Source: Plebeiibacterium sediminum
Lineage (GTDB): Bacteria; Bacteroidota; Bacteroidia; Bacteroidales; Marinilabiliaceae
NCBI RefSeq assembly: GCF_026013605.1
Contig: NZ_JAPDPJ010000030.1
Location: 1-64,000, forward strand
DNA: 64,000 bases
Direction of reading: 5' to 3'
The notes under the pieces: model-generated
What the model saw: only the letters and a program-made list of their open reading frames with translations
Database searches by the model: none
Told to the model about the DNA's origin: nothing
Part shown: positions 7,562 to 17,216 of the stretch, piece by piece
Layout of the letters: the number at the start of each line of letters is the position of its first letter
Numbering within the stretch: position 1 is the first letter of the stretch
Program-made: the position numbers and the translations under genes

Positions 7562-10500
7562 TTAATTAGTATATTGATTTAGTATAGGTAATTTAAAATA
7601 AAACGTTGCTCCTTTTGATAATTCAGATTCAGCCCAAATAGTTCCATTGTGTCGTTTAATGATTCGTTGAACTAGAGCTAATCCTACTCCAGTTCCTTCA
7701 AAATCTGTGGATTTGTGTAGGCGCTGAAATACACCAAATAATTTATCTTTATATTTCATATTAAAACCAACACCATTGTCTTTTATAAAATATGTAATGG
7801 AATTAGCCTGTATAGTTGAAGAAATTTGAATATTTATACATTCTTGTTTTGATGAATATTTTATAGCATTTGAAAGTAGGTTATTCCATACTAATAGAAT
7901 CATATGTGGATCTGCTGATATTGAAGGAATATTTTCAATTGTAATATCAGTTTTATCAAGTAATTCAGGTGGACAAATTTCCTTAAAACTTAACAAAGCC
8001 AAATTTTTCATATTAATAGTAGAATATTGCATGTCATGTCTTCCCAATCTGGAAAAAGAAAGTAAATCATCAATTAATTTACCCATGTTAGTTGCACTTT
8101 CATCAATTACATTACATATTCTTTTTGCTTCATCATCTAATAACTCTGAGTAATCTTCAATAAGAATTTTTGTAAAACCAGTAATAGCTCTTAAAGGGGC
8201 TCGTAAATCATGACTAACAGAGTAACTAAAAGCTTCTAACTCTTTGTTGGAATTTTCAAGTGCAATTTGTCTTTCTTTAAGTTGATAATTCAGATTGATT
8301 ATGGCATTTTCAGTTTCCTTTCGTTTTGTTATATCTCGAACAATACTCCACATTCCAATCGGATTCATATCGGAATCTTTTTCTAATCTGATTCTCTCCG
8401 AAACAGCAATAAATGTCCCGTTTTTATGTAGAAACTCTTTATCTAAAGCGTCAGAATACCCATTCACAAAAACTTCATTATTGATAATATCTTTTTTGGG
8501 AGATATCCATTTAGGTGGGGTTAGATCCCATATTGTTAATTGTGTAATTTCATCAAAACTGTATCCTAACATATTTCTAAATTCAGGATTACATTCAATT
8601 ATAGCCCCTTTGAGGTCAGTACGTACAATACCATCCTTTACTGTTTCATAGAGTCCCCTGTATTTTTCTTCTGAATGGTATAATTCCAGAGTACGTTGTT
8701 TTACCAGGTTTTCAAGATTCTTCTTGTGATTTTCAATTTCTTTTTCAATTTCTTTCTTTTTAGTTATATCTCTCAAAATAACATGGTTTGCAACAACTTC
8801 ACCAATCTTAAAAACAGATTGATGTATTTCTACATCTCTTATGTTTCCCTTTTTATCAATAATAAGATCTTCAAATACAGGTTGTTTTGATGATCTTTTA
8901 GTTGATGTAAACCTTTCACTATTAAAGTTTTTAGCTTGAAATAATTCTTTAGGATTCATACCAACCAATAAATTTTCATCATTAACTTTCATAAGATGAA
9001 GCATTGCCTCATTAACTAACAAAATCTTATCATTTTGATTAATAAATATGGCATCAGGCGAATACATAAATAGATTTCTATATTTCTCTTCATTTTCTTT
9101 TAAAGCTATTTCTGCCTGTTTTTTATCAGTTATATCTTGCATTGAACCTGAAATTTTAACAACCTTTCCATTTTTTACTTCAGGAATACCTATCGTATGC
9201 ACCCATTTTTGCGAACCTCTATGAGTTGTCAATTTTAATTCAAGATCGTAGGGTTGAAAATTATTTATGGCATTAGCAATTGCATTATTGATTAAATTAT
9301 AATATTCTCCTTTATAGTAGCTTAATCCTATCTTTTTATTTATATTGTCATTAATATCAAATTCATGAATTTTAGCAACAGCTTCAGTCCAGGTTCCTTC
9401 TCCTGTTTCAATATCAAACTCCCATCCGCCAACTTTAGCTAGTTTGCCGGTTTCTTTTAAAAGTATTTCATTCTTTTTTAATAATTCTTTTGCTTGGTTT
9501 CTGGATAATGCTACTCCTAAATTAGATGCTATTTCTTCATAAATTGATATAGATTCTTGTGCAAAAATATTTTCACGATGATCATTTAATTGTATTAAAC
9601 CAATAATTTCATTTGATACCTTTATAGGAATAATAGCTAGTGATCTATATCCTGCATTATAACACCTACTGTTTTTAAGTAAAAGGTTTGTTTTGTCTTT
9701 TATGTTGTTAAATAACAATGAAATATCATTTGACAAAAAACAACCACTTTCAGTATAGTTTAATTGCAAAATGCTATCTTTTTTTTCTATTATATTTTGA
9801 CATATACATTTAAAGTCTTTGGATTTGTCACTATCCACATTACAAAAATGCTTTTTGTTATTTATAAAGTCATCATTATATCCAATTGAGCCGTAAAAAG
9901 GATAATAGCTACCTTTTTTTATTCTTATACCAACAGCTTCAATGTCTTTAAATTCATGAATTACTTTAACAATAGAATTAACCATTAGTTTAGTATCATT
10001 AGTACTATTAAGTGTGTCTAATATATTTTTAGTAAGTTTTTGATTTGTTTCAATTATTTTTTGTTCTGTAATATCTTGAACTGTACCAAATATTGTAATA
10101 GGGTCAGATTCATTCCTAATTATATGACCTTGAACTCTAACATATATAATATTCCCGTCTTTTTTAATTAAACGATATTCATTAGGCGTTAAAATATCTG
10201 TATCTAATTGGACGCAACTATTTATCCAGTTATTGATTTTATCTTCATCATCAGGGTGGTGAATGTTTTTATTTACATTTTCATAATTAATTTTGGTACT
10301 ATTGTCATATCCTAGCAATTCAAACAGAGCTTTTGACCATGTAATTTCACCTGTTTCAACAATAAGTGTAAAATCACCCATTTTAGCTATACGTTGGGCA
10401 TTAATCAGGCGATCCATATTTTCTGAAGCTTTTAGTGTAGCTTGTTTTATATTTGTGATGTCAATAGATAGTATCAATACACCTTCAGATATTGGTTCAA

Positions 10501-11731
10501 TAGTAAGTTCAAACCAGCCAACTGAATTGTCTGGATAAGTAAACTCGTTTTCATAAAAATGAGAATTTCTATTTTCCATACAATCTTTTATAAGCTGGTA
10601 AGCCTTTGTATTTTCAATACCAGGCCACATATTCTGGTAATTCTGACCAATTAATTCATTATTAGGTCTTCTATTATGAAGTTCTGCTGTGTGATTTAAA
10701 TAGGTGTAGTTCCATTTATAATCAATTATTTGGCAGCCTTCTTGCATGTTGTCCAGTGTATTTAAAAAACGCTGTTCAGCTTTCTTCTTATCGGTAATAT
10801 CCATTATCATTGCATACAATAAATCAATTTGATTATTAGTATCTCTAAGACAGGAAACCGCAATGTCAACCCAAATTATTTCACCTTTTCTATTAAAATA
10901 TCTTTTATGAATTCTATAATTATCAATTTTATTACATAGTAACTGATTAATCATGTCTATTTCAATGTCTAAATCTTCAGAATATGTAAATTCTGCAAAA
11001 TTCATTTTTAGAAGTTTACTTTGAGAGTACCCAATGATTTTAGTAAATTCTTTATTTACATTTATAATATTACCATTAGGATCAGTAATTGCAATCCCTA
11101 TATTTGAATGTTCAAAAATCTTTTTAAAGGTTATTGCGTTGTGACCAACAATCTCTTCTGATTTTTTAAAAGTATTAAAAGAAGAAGTGGTACCCTTGAA
11201 TTCTTTATTTAGTGAATTAATTGTATTATTTAGAGTCTCTGTATATTTAATATTTTTAAGTGCATTAAATGCACTTTCAGTTAATATTTGTAAAAGATTT
11301 AAATTTATTGATGTGGCTATGTTTTTTTCTTTCCAACAAATAGCAATGGCAGCCTTCGGTAAATCAAGTCCTATGGGAAGGATTATGAGACTTTTTAGAG
11401 ATGTATTTTTATATTCATTCTGTTTAACTGTATTGTCTTGACTAATATCATCAATAACAATGATTGTTTTTTTTAGTATAGACCAGCCACATATACTACT
11501 ATCAAGAGGGAATTTTTTACCTCTTAATATGCGTTCATTAGAGTTTTCTGCGATATAGTTGCAGAAATTATTTTCTGTCACAACATAATTAACCACATCA
11601 GAATTGGAAAGTTTACGCGCAGTATTAAGAATTATATTTTGCAGATCAATATTATTTTTGGCTCTAATTATTTCTTGCAGGGCATTGATAAGTATATCAT
11701 TTTTATCTTCATAGGTTTTATTATGCTTCAT
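7562..11731 (-). CDS. multi-PAS/GAF sensor histidine kinase, phytochrome-like core
   Basis: A 1389-residue cytoplasmic sensor without membrane segments. Order: N-terminal GAF (about 20-165), PAS (200-320), PAS (320-435), PAS (440-560), a second GAF (about 570-760), PAS (770-890), PAS (895-1015), PAS (1025-1140), then a dimerisation domain with H1174 (YSVSHDLRAPLR) and an ATPase domain ending LPILNQYTN. The HDLRAPLR-type core is that of phytochrome-like kinases, which pair with Rcp1-type receivers; exactly such a receiver follows 8 nt downstream. The second GAF domain contains several cysteines (HFCN, KCICQ, ESGCF, SRCYN) and might bind a cofactor or metal. No receiver of its own, so transfer to the next gene product is likely. 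Confidence 0.92.
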   Translation of the reverse strand: MKHNKTYEDKNDILINALQEIIRAKNNIDLQNIILNTARKLSNSDVVNYVVTENNFCNYIAENSNERILRGKKFPLDSSICGWSILKKTIIVIDDISQDNTVKQNEYKNTSLKSLIILPIGLDLPKAAIAICWKEKNIATSINLNLLQILTESAFNALKNIKYTETLNNTINSLNKEFKGTTSSFNTFKKSEEIVGHNAITFKKIFEHSNIGIAITDPNGNIINVNKEFTKIIGYSQSKLLKMNFAEFTYSEDLDIEIDMINQLLCNKIDNYRIHKRYFNRKGEIIWVDIAVSCLRDTNNQIDLLYAMIMDITDKKKAEQRFLNTLDNMQEGCQIIDYKWNYTYLNHTAELHNRRPNNELIGQNYQNMWPGIENTKAYQLIKDCMENRNSHFYENEFTYPDNSVGWFELTIEPISEGVLILSIDITNIKQATLKASENMDRLINAQRIAKMGDFTLIVETGEITWSKALFELLGYDNSTKINYENVNKNIHHPDDEDKINNWINSCVQLDTDILTPNEYRLIKKDGNIIYVRVQGHIIRNESDPITIFGTVQDITEQKIIETNQKLTKNILDTLNSTNDTKLMVNSIVKVIHEFKDIEAVGIRIKKGSYYPFYGSIGYNDDFINNKKHFCNVDSDKSKDFKCICQNIIEKKDSILQLNYTESGCFLSNDISLLFNNIKDKTNLLLKNSRCYNAGYRSLAIIPIKVSNEIIGLIQLNDHRENIFAQESISIYEEIASNLGVALSRNQAKELLKKNEILLKETGKLAKVGGWEFDIETGEGTWTEAVAKIHEFDINDNINKKIGLSYYKGEYYNLINNAIANAINNFQPYDLELKLTTHRGSQKWVHTIGIPEVKNGKVVKISGSMQDITDKKQAEIALKENEEKYRNLFMYSPDAIFINQNDKILLVNEAMLHLMKVNDENLLVGMNPKELFQAKNFNSERFTSTKRSSKQPVFEDLIIDKKGNIRDVEIHQSVFKIGEVVANHVILRDITKKKEIEKEIENHKKNLENLVKQRTLELYHSEEKYRGLYETVKDGIVRTDLKGAIIECNPEFRNMLGYSFDEITQLTIWDLTPPKWISPKKDIINNEVFVNGYSDALDKEFLHKNGTFIAVSERIRLEKDSDMNPIGMWSIVRDITKRKETENAIINLNYQLKERQIALENSNKELEAFSYSVSHDLRAPLRAITGFTKILIEDYSELLDDEAKRICNVIDESATNMGKLIDDLLSFSRLGRHDMQYSTINMKNLALLSFKEICPPELLDKTDITIENIPSISADPHMILLVWNNLLSNAIKYSSKQECINIQISSTIQANSITYFIKDNGVGFNMKYKDKLFGVFQRLHKSTDFEGTGVGLALVQRIIKRHNGTIWAESELSKGATFYFKLPILNQYTN

Positions 11732-12254
11732 TAAGATCTCATTTTTTGTGTTAGGTTAAAAATGTATAGCATTAACTCTATAAATTAAATTTTTAATTGT
11801 CAGTTAATTAAAAACTGATTATCAAGTTAATAAATTGATTTAATTAAATGAAGAAATCTTTATCTTATTTTACTAATAAAATTTTTCCTTTATTTATATT
11901 TATTCAATGTGACCCTAATTAAATTTATATACCGGTGCTTGACCAGGACCAAACTTATTTTTCGTCAAAACGTTTTTCCTTTTTGTAATTAGTAATGTAC
12001 GCTGACAACAATTTATTGGCAACAAAATTTTGTATCAAGAAAAATGCATCTCCATAATTTTTAGGTTGGATTAAATTATGCAGTAATGAGATCCGTAAGT
12101 GCAATTAAGTATATACTAGTTAAGACGTTTTTATATAATATATATACATACGTATAAAGTTTTGCTATAAAAAATCAAATAATTTATAACCTTCTACAAA
12201 TAAATTAAGTATACAATTACTATAATATAATAACAGACTTAATTCTTACCATAT
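11732..12254. other. divergent intergenic region, 523 bp
   Basis: It lies between the minus-strand kinase operon (start 11731) and the plus-strand kinase/activator pair (start 12255) and so should hold both promoters. It is extremely AT-rich. I find no convincing promoter pair, no RNA gene and no ORF. A TTGGCA at 12014-12019 does not have the spacing for a sigma-54 -12 element. Confidence 0.5.
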
Positions 12255-13352
12255 ATGCAAAACCCCAAAGAACCAAACATTTTAATTGTAGATGATAATC
12301 TATTCAATTTAAAGGTAACTACTAGTATTTTAAAAGATGAAGGTTATAAAATAGGTCTGGCACAAAGTGGAATTGATGCATTAAAGCAGTTGGAAATTCA
12401 AATTCCAGACTTAATACTTTTAGATATAATGATGCCTGAAATGGATGGTATTGAAACCTGTAGAAGAATTAAAGCACAGTCTAAATGGAGAGAGATTCCA
12501 ATTGTATTTTTAACAGCCAGAACCCAAACTGATGATCTGGTAAAAGCTTTTAAAGCAGGTGGAATTGATTATATAACAAAACCTTTTCAACATGAAGAAT
12601 TAATCGCAAGGGTTAAAACGCATATTGAGTTGTATCATAGTAAAATGAAAATTAATGAAATGATTCAAACACGAGATAAATTATACAGTATAATTGCACA
12701 TGATATAAAAGCTCCATTCCATAATATAAAATTTACGATTTCGGCATTAAAGGATAACTATATTAAACCGGATAGTAGAGAGTTTCGTGAGATAATTGAT
12801 CATTTGGATAAAAGCACTAATGATACATATGATTTACTTGATAATTTATTGACATGGACACGTTATCAAGGTGGAATCATAAAATTAGATCATAATGAAA
12901 CAGACTTAAATATTTTAGTTTTAGAAACTGTTCAGGTACTTAAACCTGTTGCAGAGAATAAAAGTATAATAATAGATTTGAATTTGCTTGATAATTGCTA
13001 CGTACATGTTGATGAAGCTACAACAAAAACAGTTATACGAAATCTACTTTCTAATGCCATTAAATTTAGCCCCGAAAAGGGGATAATAAGGGTTATTACA
13101 CGGAAACAAAATGGAAGCTATGTAATTTCAGTTATAGATCAGGGTATAGGTATGTCTGAAGAGGTAATACAAAAGATATTTGTTCAAAATGAAAGTTATA
13201 CATCTAATGGCACCAATCAGGAAAAAGGAACAGGATTAGGTTTTCAATTAATTAAAGATTTTATTAAATTGAACAATGGTAGTTTAAAAATTGATAGTCG
13301 TCCCAAACAGGGAACAGCTATTTCAGTTTCTTATCCTAATACTTTAAATTAA
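12255..13352 (+). CDS. soluble receiver-histidine kinase
   Basis: 365 residues: a receiver (phospho-acceptor D57 in LLDIMMP, K109) joined by a short coiled coil to a dimerisation domain with H149 (IIAHDIKAPFHNI) and an ATPase domain (N box NLLSNAIKFS, GIGMS, GTGLGFQL). There is no sensor or membrane segment; input must come by phosphorylation of its receiver or by partner binding. The next gene, an NtrC-type activator, begins 5 nt after its stop, making the pair an operon and a probable cognate pair. Related REC-kinases occur at 39929 and, in degenerate form, at 60635. Confidence 0.93.
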   Translation: MQNPKEPNILIVDDNLFNLKVTTSILKDEGYKIGLAQSGIDALKQLEIQIPDLILLDIMMPEMDGIETCRRIKAQSKWREIPIVFLTARTQTDDLVKAFKAGGIDYITKPFQHEELIARVKTHIELYHSKMKINEMIQTRDKLYSIIAHDIKAPFHNIKFTISALKDNYIKPDSREFREIIDHLDKSTNDTYDLLDNLLTWTRYQGGIIKLDHNETDLNILVLETVQVLKPVAENKSIIIDLNLLDNCYVHVDEATTKTVIRNLLSNAIKFSPEKGIIRVITRKQNGSYVISVIDQGIGMSEEVIQKIFVQNESYTSNGTNQEKGTGLGFQLIKDFIKLNNGSLKIDSRPKQGTAISVSYPNTLN

Positions 13353-13357
13353 TTATT

Positions 13358-14758
13358 ATGTCAGCAAACCTAAAACCTTTAAGTGTATTAGTTATAGATG
13401 ATGATCCTATAATTCGAAATCTAACCCGATCATATTTAAAAGATAAGGCAGAAGTTTATGTAGTTGAGTCTCCCTCAACAGCTTTTAGAATTTTGGAGAA
13501 TGAGCAAATCGATTTAGTTATTACAGATTTTAAACTGCCAGAGATGGATGGTTTACAAGTTTTAGAAAGAATAAAAAAAGAATATATAGGTATTGAAGTG
13601 ATTATGATTAGTTCATCTTCGGAGATGAACACTGTAATAGGAGCCTTGCGCAAAGGAGCTGCAGATTATTGTAAGAAACCTTTTACTTCTGCAGAAATTT
13701 GGTTATCTATAGAACGTACTACCAAATATGCAAAACTTCAGAGTCAGCTCAATACAGAAGTGAAAAAGAATGATGTTTTAAAAAAAACTGTAGATCAGGA
13801 AGTTGGTTGTAAAATTATAGGAGAAAGCCCGTTAATTCAACAGGTAAAAAATCAAATGGAAATGGTGGCTTCAACACCTGATACATCAGTTTTATTGATT
13901 GGAGAAAGTGGAACAGGCAAAGAGTTAGTTGCAAGAGGTATTCATATGCTAAGTCAACGAAATGATTCTTTATTTGGGGCTGTTAACATGTCAGCAATAC
14001 CAGATACGCTTTTTGAAAGCGAGTTTTTTGGACATAAAAAAGGTAGTTTTACAGGAGCAATTTCAGATAAATCAGGATGGTTTGAATCAATTAATAAAGG
14101 AACTTTATTTTTAGATGAAATTGGAGAAATGCCCATGAGTTTACAAGTAAAATTATTACGGGTATTAGAAGATCGGAAATATACCAAACTCGGAACACAA
14201 GATGAAATGCCATTTGACATAAGAATTATTTCAGCTACGAATAAAACAGTAGGGGAATTAACTGGAGGTAAAGTGTTTCGGTTGGATTTGTTTCATCGAA
14301 TAGGAACTTTTGTTATTCAAATACCTCCATTAAGAGATCGGGTTTCAGATATTGCAATTTTAGTAGATTACTTTGTAAAAATTATTGCTCCCAAGATGGG
14401 TAAGCAAATTGAATCTATTGATTCAGCTGTGATTTCTTTATTACAAAACTATACATTTCCAGGAAATATAAGAGAGCTCAGGAACATGGTTGAAAGAGCC
14501 ATAATTATGTGTAATGATAAGGTTTTAAAAAAGGAACATTTTTATTTGACAGCTAATTTATCTGCACAAACTCATCTTAATTTGGATGATGCCAACGATT
14601 TGTTTGATTTAAAAGAGTTGGAAAAACAAACCATAATAAAAGCTCTTGGTCAGGTAAATTATAATAAAGCCGAAGCAGCTCGCTTATTAAATTTAGAATG
14701 GAATGCGCTATATCGAAGAATCCAGAAATATGATATTGCTTTACCAAACGAAAATTAA
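13358..14758 (+). CDS. NtrC-family sigma-54-dependent response regulator
   Basis: 466 residues with the full bacterial enhancer-binding layout: receiver (phospho-acceptor D57, K108), AAA+ domain with Walker A GESGTGKE (about 181-189), sigma-54 contact loop GSFTGA (229-234), Walker B TLFLDEIGEM, and a C-terminal Fis-type helix-turn-helix (about 425-462, NYNKAEAARLLNLEWNALYRR). The contact loop has S for the usual A at its second position, a tolerated variant. It probably dimerises on enhancers, and on phosphorylation drives ATP-dependent open-complex formation by RNA polymerase-sigma54. It is directly upstream of the exopolysaccharide operon, whose promoter region contains a sigma-54-like site, so that operon is the obvious target. 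Confidence 0.95.
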   Translation: MSANLKPLSVLVIDDDPIIRNLTRSYLKDKAEVYVVESPSTAFRILENEQIDLVITDFKLPEMDGLQVLERIKKEYIGIEVIMISSSSEMNTVIGALRKGAADYCKKPFTSAEIWLSIERTTKYAKLQSQLNTEVKKNDVLKKTVDQEVGCKIIGESPLIQQVKNQMEMVASTPDTSVLLIGESGTGKELVARGIHMLSQRNDSLFGAVNMSAIPDTLFESEFFGHKKGSFTGAISDKSGWFESINKGTLFLDEIGEMPMSLQVKLLRVLEDRKYTKLGTQDEMPFDIRIISATNKTVGELTGGKVFRLDLFHRIGTFVIQIPPLRDRVSDIAILVDYFVKIIAPKMGKQIESIDSAVISLLQNYTFPGNIRELRNMVERAIIMCNDKVLKKEHFYLTANLSAQTHLNLDDANDLFDLKELEKQTIIKALGQVNYNKAEAARLLNLEWNALYRRIQKYDIALPNEN

Positions 14759-14759
14759 T

Positions 14760-14788
14760 AAAACTAATTCTCAATAGTTTTTTATTTT
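14760..14788 (+). terminator. terminator after the NtrC-type regulator
   Basis: A 7-bp stem AAAACTA / TAGTTTT (14760-14766 with 14775-14781) with an 8-nt loop runs into TTATTTT, just after the stop codon at 14756-14758. It would separate the regulator operon from the polysaccharide operon. Confidence 0.5.
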
Positions 14789-14997
14789 CCAAAGTCGTAC
14801 TACTTATTTATTAAAGACCATATTAAATAAGTATTCTATTACCCTCTGTTTATTATCATATTTAATACCTATTGGTGTTGTCTAGCGCTTTAAAGCAATT
14901 TAAAGAAAAAAAACACAACGTATATTTGTATAATTCCCTCATAACATGTTATTCTTGATGTAATTTTTATAGGTCTTTAAAAACGCATAATAGCCTA

Positions 14998-15009
14998 TTC
15001 ATTTTCGAA
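14998..15009. promoter_or_regulatory. possible activator site upstream of exopolysaccharide promoter
   Basis: TTCATTTTCGAA is an imperfect version of the dyad TTCAT-NN-ATGAA found twice in the 30.6-kb divergent region. Its centre lies about 97 bp before the transcription start predicted from the sigma-54-like element, a normal enhancer distance. A single imperfect 12-mer in AT-rich DNA is weak evidence. Confidence 0.25.
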
Positions 15010-15075
15010 GTTCTAGTCAGAAGATAGTATTTTTGCATTAAGTTAAATGATTGGTATTTAGATATTTGGTGTGTT

Positions 15076-15091
15076 TGGCATTCGAGTTGAT
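15076..15091 (+). promoter_or_regulatory. sigma-54-like promoter of the exopolysaccharide operon
   Basis: TGGCAT-TCGAG-TTGAT: the GG of the -24 element is at 15077-15078 and the G of the -12 element is at 15089, exactly 12 nt later as the sigma-54 consensus TGGCAY-N5-TTGCW requires. The C after that G is A here, which is a real weakness. The predicted start, near 15101, would give a leader of about 20 nt before the ATG at 15123. The upstream NtrC-type gene supports the reading. Confidence 0.5.
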
Positions 15092-15122
15092 AAATGAATG
15101 TAAATTCTAAAAATATAAGAGT

Positions 15123-17204
15123 ATGAAAACTTTCATTTTAAAACTACTTTTTGTTTTACTTATGTCGATCATCATTCAAGGATGTTTAAAAAAGGAATTT
15201 GAAGATGTGGAAGCTAAGAGAGATGAAACACCTGATTATTCAGGATTCGACTTTTCAAATATAAATACAATAAAGCTCACATTAATAGTTTTAAATAATA
15301 ATAATGAACCAATTACTGGAGCTCCTTTTGAAGTGTTTACAAAAGATCCATTAACTAGTGATGGGTTACTGATTGAAGAAGCAAATAAATTTAAAATTTT
15401 AAAAGGGGTTACTAACGATGAAGGTATCTTAGAGAGTTTATTTAATTATTCTCCTCAATATGATAGTATATACATCTTAAGTAATTATATAGGTATTCCA
15501 CGGTTAACATCTCGGAAAATTACTTCTGAAGAATTAAATATCACCATTGGCGGGTCTGAATTAAAGTCTCTTAAAAACTCATCCCTTAAAGCTACTGTAC
15601 CAGATCAAGTTTCAATAGTAAATGGTTATTATATTTTAGGAGATTGGGATAATAATGGTGTTCCAAATTATTTAGAGGTTGTTAATGATAATATTGATAA
15701 TAGTTTTTTGGATGAAATTAATGCTTCATTACCAGAGAATATAAAATTAGATGTATCGCATCCACAATATTTAGATAATTCTAATGATGCCAATTTAATA
15801 GTTAGTAAAGATTGTGAGGTTTGGGTTACATTTGTGCACGAAGGGGCAGGATGGAGAAATAGTTTAGGATATTATACATATCCAGTAGGGGATGCTCCTT
15901 CTAGCGCAAATGATATTAGAGATAAAACTATAATCTTTCCTAATGTTTCTTATTCAGGATCTGGAGGAGGTTTGTCATCTGGCAATAAAGTTCAATTATT
16001 TTATTTGGATCCAGAAACACAAGAGTATTCTAAAATATTTCCTGCTAATACATCTATTGGTTGGTTTATTGTTGCTCAAGGTTGGAACGGACAAATAGGC
16101 AATGGTGCATATACCCATTATTCAGATATTGCTTTTAATGCAGAAGCTCAATATGAATTGAAAAAACACAATGTTCTTTTATTTGATGAGACTCGGGAAC
16201 TATTATTAATGGGTTTTGAAGATATTAGAAGAGATCAAGCGAGTGATGAGGATTTTAATGATGCAGTTTTTTATACTACAATAACCCCATTTACTGCAGT
16301 TAATACATCATTTTATCAACCAATAGATACACCAATAGATAGTGATGGAGATGGAGTAACAGATACTTTTGATGAGTTTCCGTTTGATGATACAAAGGCA
16401 TTCAAAAATCATTATCCAGGCGAAAATATTTATGGAACATTAATTTATGAAGATCTCTGGCCTTACAAAGGTGATTATGACTTCAATGACTTGGTTATTG
16501 ATTATAATTTTAATCAACTTACTAATTCGAATAATGAGATATCTGGAATTGAGACAAAAATAGTAGTTAAAGCAATTGGAGCTTCTTATCATAATGGTTT
16601 TGGAATACAATTTAATATTCCTACCAATAATGTTAATTCTGTTACAGGACAGCGATTGACGCAGGGTTTTGTTAATAACAATAGTAATGGCTCCGAAAGC
16701 AATCAAACTAATGCTACGGTTATAATTTTTGATGATGCGTTTAATAATTTATCTTATCCAGGAGTAGGAATTGGCGTGAATACATCACCAGAAACACCTT
16801 ATGTAGTTCCGGATACTCAGGTTGTAAATATTAGTTTTAATAGTCCTGTTTCATTTACAGAATTGGGTACTCCTCCATATAATCCTTTTATGATAATAAA
16901 TCGGGATCGCAGTGTTGAAGTACATTTGCCCAATAAAAAGCCTACAGATTTAGCAGATCTAAATCTATTAGGAACAGGCGATGATGATTCAAATGTTTCT
17001 TTAGGAGCCTACTACGTATCTGATTACTATTTGCCTTGGGCCATAAATTTACCTGTTAGTTTTGAATATCCATATGAAAAAGAAGATATTACAGAAGCCT
17101 ATATTCAGTTTAATCCATGGGCAAATAGCAGAGGTTATAACTATATGGATTGGTATATTCCGTATGACTTTTATATAAATTCTTCAAAAATTTACAAAAA
17201 ATAA
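15123..17204 (+). CDS. LruC-domain lipoprotein, first gene of exopolysaccharide operon
   Basis: 693 residues with a lipoprotein signal (hydrophobic core 5-19, lipobox IIQGC, C21). After a carboxypeptidase-regulatory-like region (about 50-150), there is a DUF4114-type segment ending FEDIRRDQASDEDFNDAVF, an acidic DSDGDGVTDTFDEFPFDD calcium-type loop, and then the LruC signature YEDLWPYKGDYDFNDLVIDY (about 440-465) followed by a beta-rich C-terminal domain. LruC proteins occur in Bacteroidota and Leptospira at the cell surface; their biochemical role is not established. Being first in an operon with sugar transferase, Wzc, Wzx and Wzy genes suggests a surface or matrix protein made together with the polysaccharide (inference). 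Confidence 0.85.
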   Translation: MKTFILKLLFVLLMSIIIQGCLKKEFEDVEAKRDETPDYSGFDFSNINTIKLTLIVLNNNNEPITGAPFEVFTKDPLTSDGLLIEEANKFKILKGVTNDEGILESLFNYSPQYDSIYILSNYIGIPRLTSRKITSEELNITIGGSELKSLKNSSLKATVPDQVSIVNGYYILGDWDNNGVPNYLEVVNDNIDNSFLDEINASLPENIKLDVSHPQYLDNSNDANLIVSKDCEVWVTFVHEGAGWRNSLGYYTYPVGDAPSSANDIRDKTIIFPNVSYSGSGGGLSSGNKVQLFYLDPETQEYSKIFPANTSIGWFIVAQGWNGQIGNGAYTHYSDIAFNAEAQYELKKHNVLLFDETRELLLMGFEDIRRDQASDEDFNDAVFYTTITPFTAVNTSFYQPIDTPIDSDGDGVTDTFDEFPFDDTKAFKNHYPGENIYGTLIYEDLWPYKGDYDFNDLVIDYNFNQLTNSNNEISGIETKIVVKAIGASYHNGFGIQFNIPTNNVNSVTGQRLTQGFVNNNSNGSESNQTNATVIIFDDAFNNLSYPGVGIGVNTSPETPYVVPDTQVVNISFNSPVSFTELGTPPYNPFMIINRDRSVEVHLPNKKPTDLADLNLLGTGDDDSNVSLGAYYVSDYYLPWAINLPVSFEYPYEKEDITEAYIQFNPWANSRGYNYMDWYIPYDFYINSSKIYKK

Positions 17205-17216
17205 AAATATCATCTT

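Noticed and set aside
12014-12030. TTGGCA as a fourth sigma-54 element
   Set aside because: The next TTTTG is two bases too far for the fixed -24/-12 spacing.
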